DNA from: Fusarium oxysporum f. sp. lycopersici 4287
Lineage: Eukaryota > Ascomycota > Sordariomycetes > Hypocreales > Nectriaceae
DNA length: 24,201 bases
Assembly: GCF_000149955.1 (NCBI RefSeq)
Contig: NW_017264854.1
Span: 1 to 24,201, forward strand
Reading direction: 5' to 3'
A program made the position numbers and the translations under genes. The notes beneath the pieces are model-generated. The model did no database searches. It saw only the letters and a program-made list of their open reading frames with translations, and had not been told where the DNA came from. This document shows positions 21,552 through 24,201 of this stretch, one piece after another (positions within the stretch are counted from its first letter, which is position 1; each line of letters opens with the position of its first letter).

Positions 21552-21553
21552 TA

Positions 21554-22203
21554 ATCTCGTTGAATGGCTTTTATTATAATGTATTATTGATCAGAGCTAG
21601 ATCAACTCTTCAATTGAGCCTGAGCTTCGGCAAAATCGAAGACTTTAGGGTGCCAAACACTGTACCTCGTGAGAACTGTACTGGCATGTGACTGATGGTG
21701 TCAAGAGACGAAAAACTTAGTTGGCATGGGGAGAGATGTGTGAGAGAGGCCGGGACCCACAGTAAAGCACATGTGGGATAGCCTACCCAGAACCTGGTGA
21801 ATGCCTGGGGAGTGGATCTGTCCAATCAGAGCCTTTGCTGATACTACCCATTAGTGAGCTACCAATCATTATTCCCAGATCCGCCAAAGAGAAAGTAGCT
21901 TCCTAATATTTCCCCTATTCGCCTCCACATCGTCAGATCGTCGTTGGCAGCCTATTTACTTCTCGCCATGCGTGCCGGCCCTTGCCCCCACCCTTCTTCG
22001 CCTTTAAAGCTATCGGTATATGGGTAGTGCGGTGAAGCTGGGGCCTAATAGTGGCTAGGAGAGTTGAGCTAAGAGCACAAATGGTGAGATTTGAAATATT
22101 TCAAACAACAAATCCAGCATCGCGGGCTATCAAATATTTCAAATAAGACACCAGATTTGATTTATTTGATTTGAGGGCAGCGCTGCCAAAATCCACCGCA
22201 GCC
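21554..22203. other. Intergenic region with AT-rich palindromic patch
   Basis: No gene is recognised. At 22090-22105 there is a perfect 16-bp palindrome (TTTGAAATATTTCAAA), followed at about 22130-22145 by a similar ATCAAATATTTCAAAT and then GATTTGATTTATTTGATTTG up to about 22173. Such motifs are common near ends of fungal hAT elements. It may be an element remnant, or the promoter of the ECL1-like gene just downstream. Confidence 0.5.
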
Positions 22204-22657
22204 ATGGACTTCGACCTCTGGAATCACTCCTTTTGCCTCGCTTGCGACAGAGAGGTCCAATCTTCCACCGACGCCTACTGCTCTGAATCCTGGAGACTGG
22301 CCGACTTCCAGAAGACCTCGACTACAAGCCCGCCTGGTTTCGCTCCTCCGTCCTACCCTGAGTCGTTGCAATCCTCCAACTTGAGCTTCTACCTCTACCG
22401 CCTACGACTTCAACGCGGAACCGTACGGTGTGAGACACATGAGCCAACTCCGCTACAAGCCTTATGGCTCTGAGCAGTCGACCCCTTCTGACGCCCGATC
22501 ATTCACCCCCTCGGGCCTTCACAGCAGCCTCCACTCCATGCAGAGCACTTCAACAACTGGCCAGACGAGTCAGCTGTCCGACGATGCAAGGAAAGAACTC
22601 CGAGCGTATGTTATCTCATTCGAGCAGGTGCGGATGCAGCGAAGGAGATTATACTAA
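22204..22657 (+). pseudogene. ECL1-family (life-span regulatory factor) zinc protein, broken
   Basis: From ATG 22204 the N-terminus 'MDFDLWNHSFCLACDREVQS' and 'AYCSESWRLADFQKTS' matches the fungal ECL1/2/3 zinc-binding family, whose members affect chronological life span and stress response. The family motif is CxxC...CxxxC. Here Cys11, Cys14 and Cys26 are kept, but the fourth position is Trp30 (TGG at 22291-22293), a one-base change from TGC. At about 22393-22397 the sensible frame shifts: 'SSNLSFYL' continues in another frame as 'STAYDFNAEPYGVRHMSQLR'. That frame ends with the family C-terminus 'LSDDARKELRAYVISFEQVR' and TAA at 22657. Loss of two bases from a CTCT run explains the shift. 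A spliced gene is an alternative, but no good intron borders fit the frame change. The defects suggest a recent pseudogene. Confidence 0.78.
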
Positions 22658-24201
22658 TTACCACAACCACCTCTCTAATATACCCGACGTCGCACTCAAT
22701 GACCTTGTTTCATTTTATCAAAGACCACGCAATTCACTTCGACGACAACGCCTGCATAATACTCCATCACAACATACCTCACGCACGTTTCTTTTTCTTG
22801 TTGAATAATTCTGTTCGTAACAGAAAAGGGCATTACTTCGGAGCACTGCATACCAAAAAAAGAATATCCCAGGTCCCATCCTTGAACCCCTGAGTCCAAA
22901 TCACAGCCACCGTAAGCGCGCATGTTCCAGTGTTGGCATGAGTTCCCAAACGGTATCCTCTATACAAATGAAGAAAAGCAAGTAAAGAATCGAAAATATG
23001 AGTGACACCTATACAAGGAAGATGGGAAAACAAGGAACCATTCAGACTTGCCTATCCTGATATGATATCGGCTTAGCAGGATAGCAGAGATGATAGGACG
23101 AGTCCGAAAGGAGCGGTGATAACAAAGCTCGGCATCACGAAAGGGAAGAGGTCCCTTTTGGCCGTTAGAAGCATCATAATATAAGCCTCTTTGATGCCGG
23201 AAGCGTGACTAAACGACTGCTTAAGCAGCCTTGAGATTTGCATCTGAAGGCATAATGAATTTAGCCAGAAAGTTCATTCTTTTCACTGACTTCTATCCAG
23301 GTTTTCGCTGCTTTCGCAGACAAAGGCATAAAAAGAGGACGCGATCCAGTGCGGGGTCTCTCACACTTTTTACCCTGTCTCATACTTTAGTGGCCAACGT
23401 AGCTTGCTTAGTTGGCTCGCCCCGCATGAGTCAAACGGGTAGCCGAAAAACACTGACTCGAGGGCAAACGGCACAAGCCATCCGACCAGTGACTAAAATG
23501 CTAGAACTAACAACGGAAGATGCTTGTCGCTGTGGACTCCCACTCATAAGGATGTAAGGGATCCTTGTACCGAGGAGGATGAGTAACAGGGAAGAGCCGG
23601 TTGGCTCGACCAGATGAGCTGTAGCTCAGATCTAATCCGATTTAGGATCTGCAGGGAGCTTGCTTCTGTAGCGTTGGCATTAAGTTACATATGTATTGAG
23701 GTAGTGGGCTGCGGCACAGGCTCAATTGGACAGGGATGAGCTTGCAGCATGCAGGGCTCAACTACACCACCGAAAGATTCTCATGTCAGTCAAGTATTCG
23801 GCTCAGGGGGGGTACAAGAGTCTGCTCGAGGACTGTTTGAGAATCCACCGCATCGCCTGTTGTGTAGCATGATGTTGCAGCTGAGAATTATGCAGGTTGT
23901 AAATGAGCCTTTTTTTTTGTCGCGTGCTAAAGTCCTAATTCCAGTACGCTATCAGCCCTGGAGTAATAAGGAAGTAAAGAGCGCTAAATTGGCGCATTGG
24001 CACTAAACTTCGGGCTCTGGCAGTGGTGATCCGGATAGTTCCGTCCTGCGATAGGTGTGGCGGACAAAAAGGGGATCGTCTCCTTCTTTTCCCTTTTTAT
24101 CTCCGGTGACTGTTGGATAAGGTTTAATCACATTCAGCTGTTCAAACTCAATTTAGTGATCGACAGGTTGATCCCCTCACATCGTATCATAGCAACGTCA
24201 G
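22658..24201. other. Region without recognised gene
   Basis: Open frames such as 23231-23557 and 23749-24006 show no family features. A nested inverted repeat lies at 23130-23199: outer arms CGGCATCA (23130-23137) and TGATGCCG (23192-23199), inner arms AAAGGGA (23140-23146) and TCCCTTT (23152-23158) with a 5-base loop. No tRNA, snRNA or ribozyme pattern could be confirmed. Confidence 0.45.

Noticed and set aside
23080..23125. Possible hammerhead ribozyme core (GATGA...GGACGAGTCC...GAAA)
   Set aside because: The CUGANGA box is not intact, stem II would be only 3 bp, and no matching cleavage-site helix is visible.

Overview
This window looks like a repeat-rich stretch of a filamentous ascomycete (Pezizomycotina) genome. 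The evidence is a fungal spliceosomal gene with two short introns (55 and 66 bp, each with a CTGAT branch motif), fungal-type hAT, MULE and pogo-like DNA transposons, and products typical of moulds (a SREBP-type bHLH factor, an ECL1-like zinc protein, an LTA-synthase-like sulfatase). No bacterial operons, CRISPR arrays, rRNA or tRNA genes were seen. Species cannot be fixed from the sequence; similarity of the sulfatase to Sordariomycete proteins is from memory only.

Left part (1-4.4 kb): no convincing gene in the first 1.3 kb, then a large minus-strand gene (about 1302-4321) of unrecognised function. It is decayed: TTG where a start is expected, a frameshift near 3012-3016, in-frame stops at 2982-2984 and 2415-2417, and more disruption towards its 3' end.

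Centre (4.7-15.5 kb): a nested transposon graveyard. A plus-strand membrane-anchored sulfatase/LTA-synthase-like gene is split by a nearly perfect 2886-bp MULE (5330-8215; 102-bp terminal inverted repeats, 9-bp target duplication). The gene has also lost about 60 codons internally and is cut at 9392 by a hAT element (hAT-1, 9393-12618). The right end of hAT-1 does not return to the sulfatase. It runs straight into a second, divergent hAT (hAT-2, 12619-14972, minus strand) that lacks its 3' end. hAT-2 in turn lies inside the tail of what is probably a pogo/Fot1-like transposase. hAT-1 has no target duplication and its two flanks belong to different loci, so 12618/12619 is a likely rearrangement breakpoint. 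The transposases carry different lesions: one stop codon in the MULE; one stop and two frameshifts in hAT-1; loss of the C-terminus in hAT-2.

Right part (15.5-24.2 kb): sparse, more ordinary genes. These are a 158-aa bHLH factor with the SREBP-type tyrosine (17624-18100, +), a 193-aa one-pass membrane RING-H2 protein with two introns (18953-19655, -), a 215-aa protein made of two related domains (20267-20914, +), a 455-bp TA-flanked AT-rich MITE (21097-21551), and a broken ECL1-family zinc-protein gene (22204-22657, +). The last 1.5 kb shows no recognisable gene.

No operon-like or pathway logic links these genes. The main story is serial transposon insertion into a host gene, followed by point-mutation decay (some C-to-T changes in a RIP-like context) and probable ectopic recombination. 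I did not find a convincing new multi-gene system.
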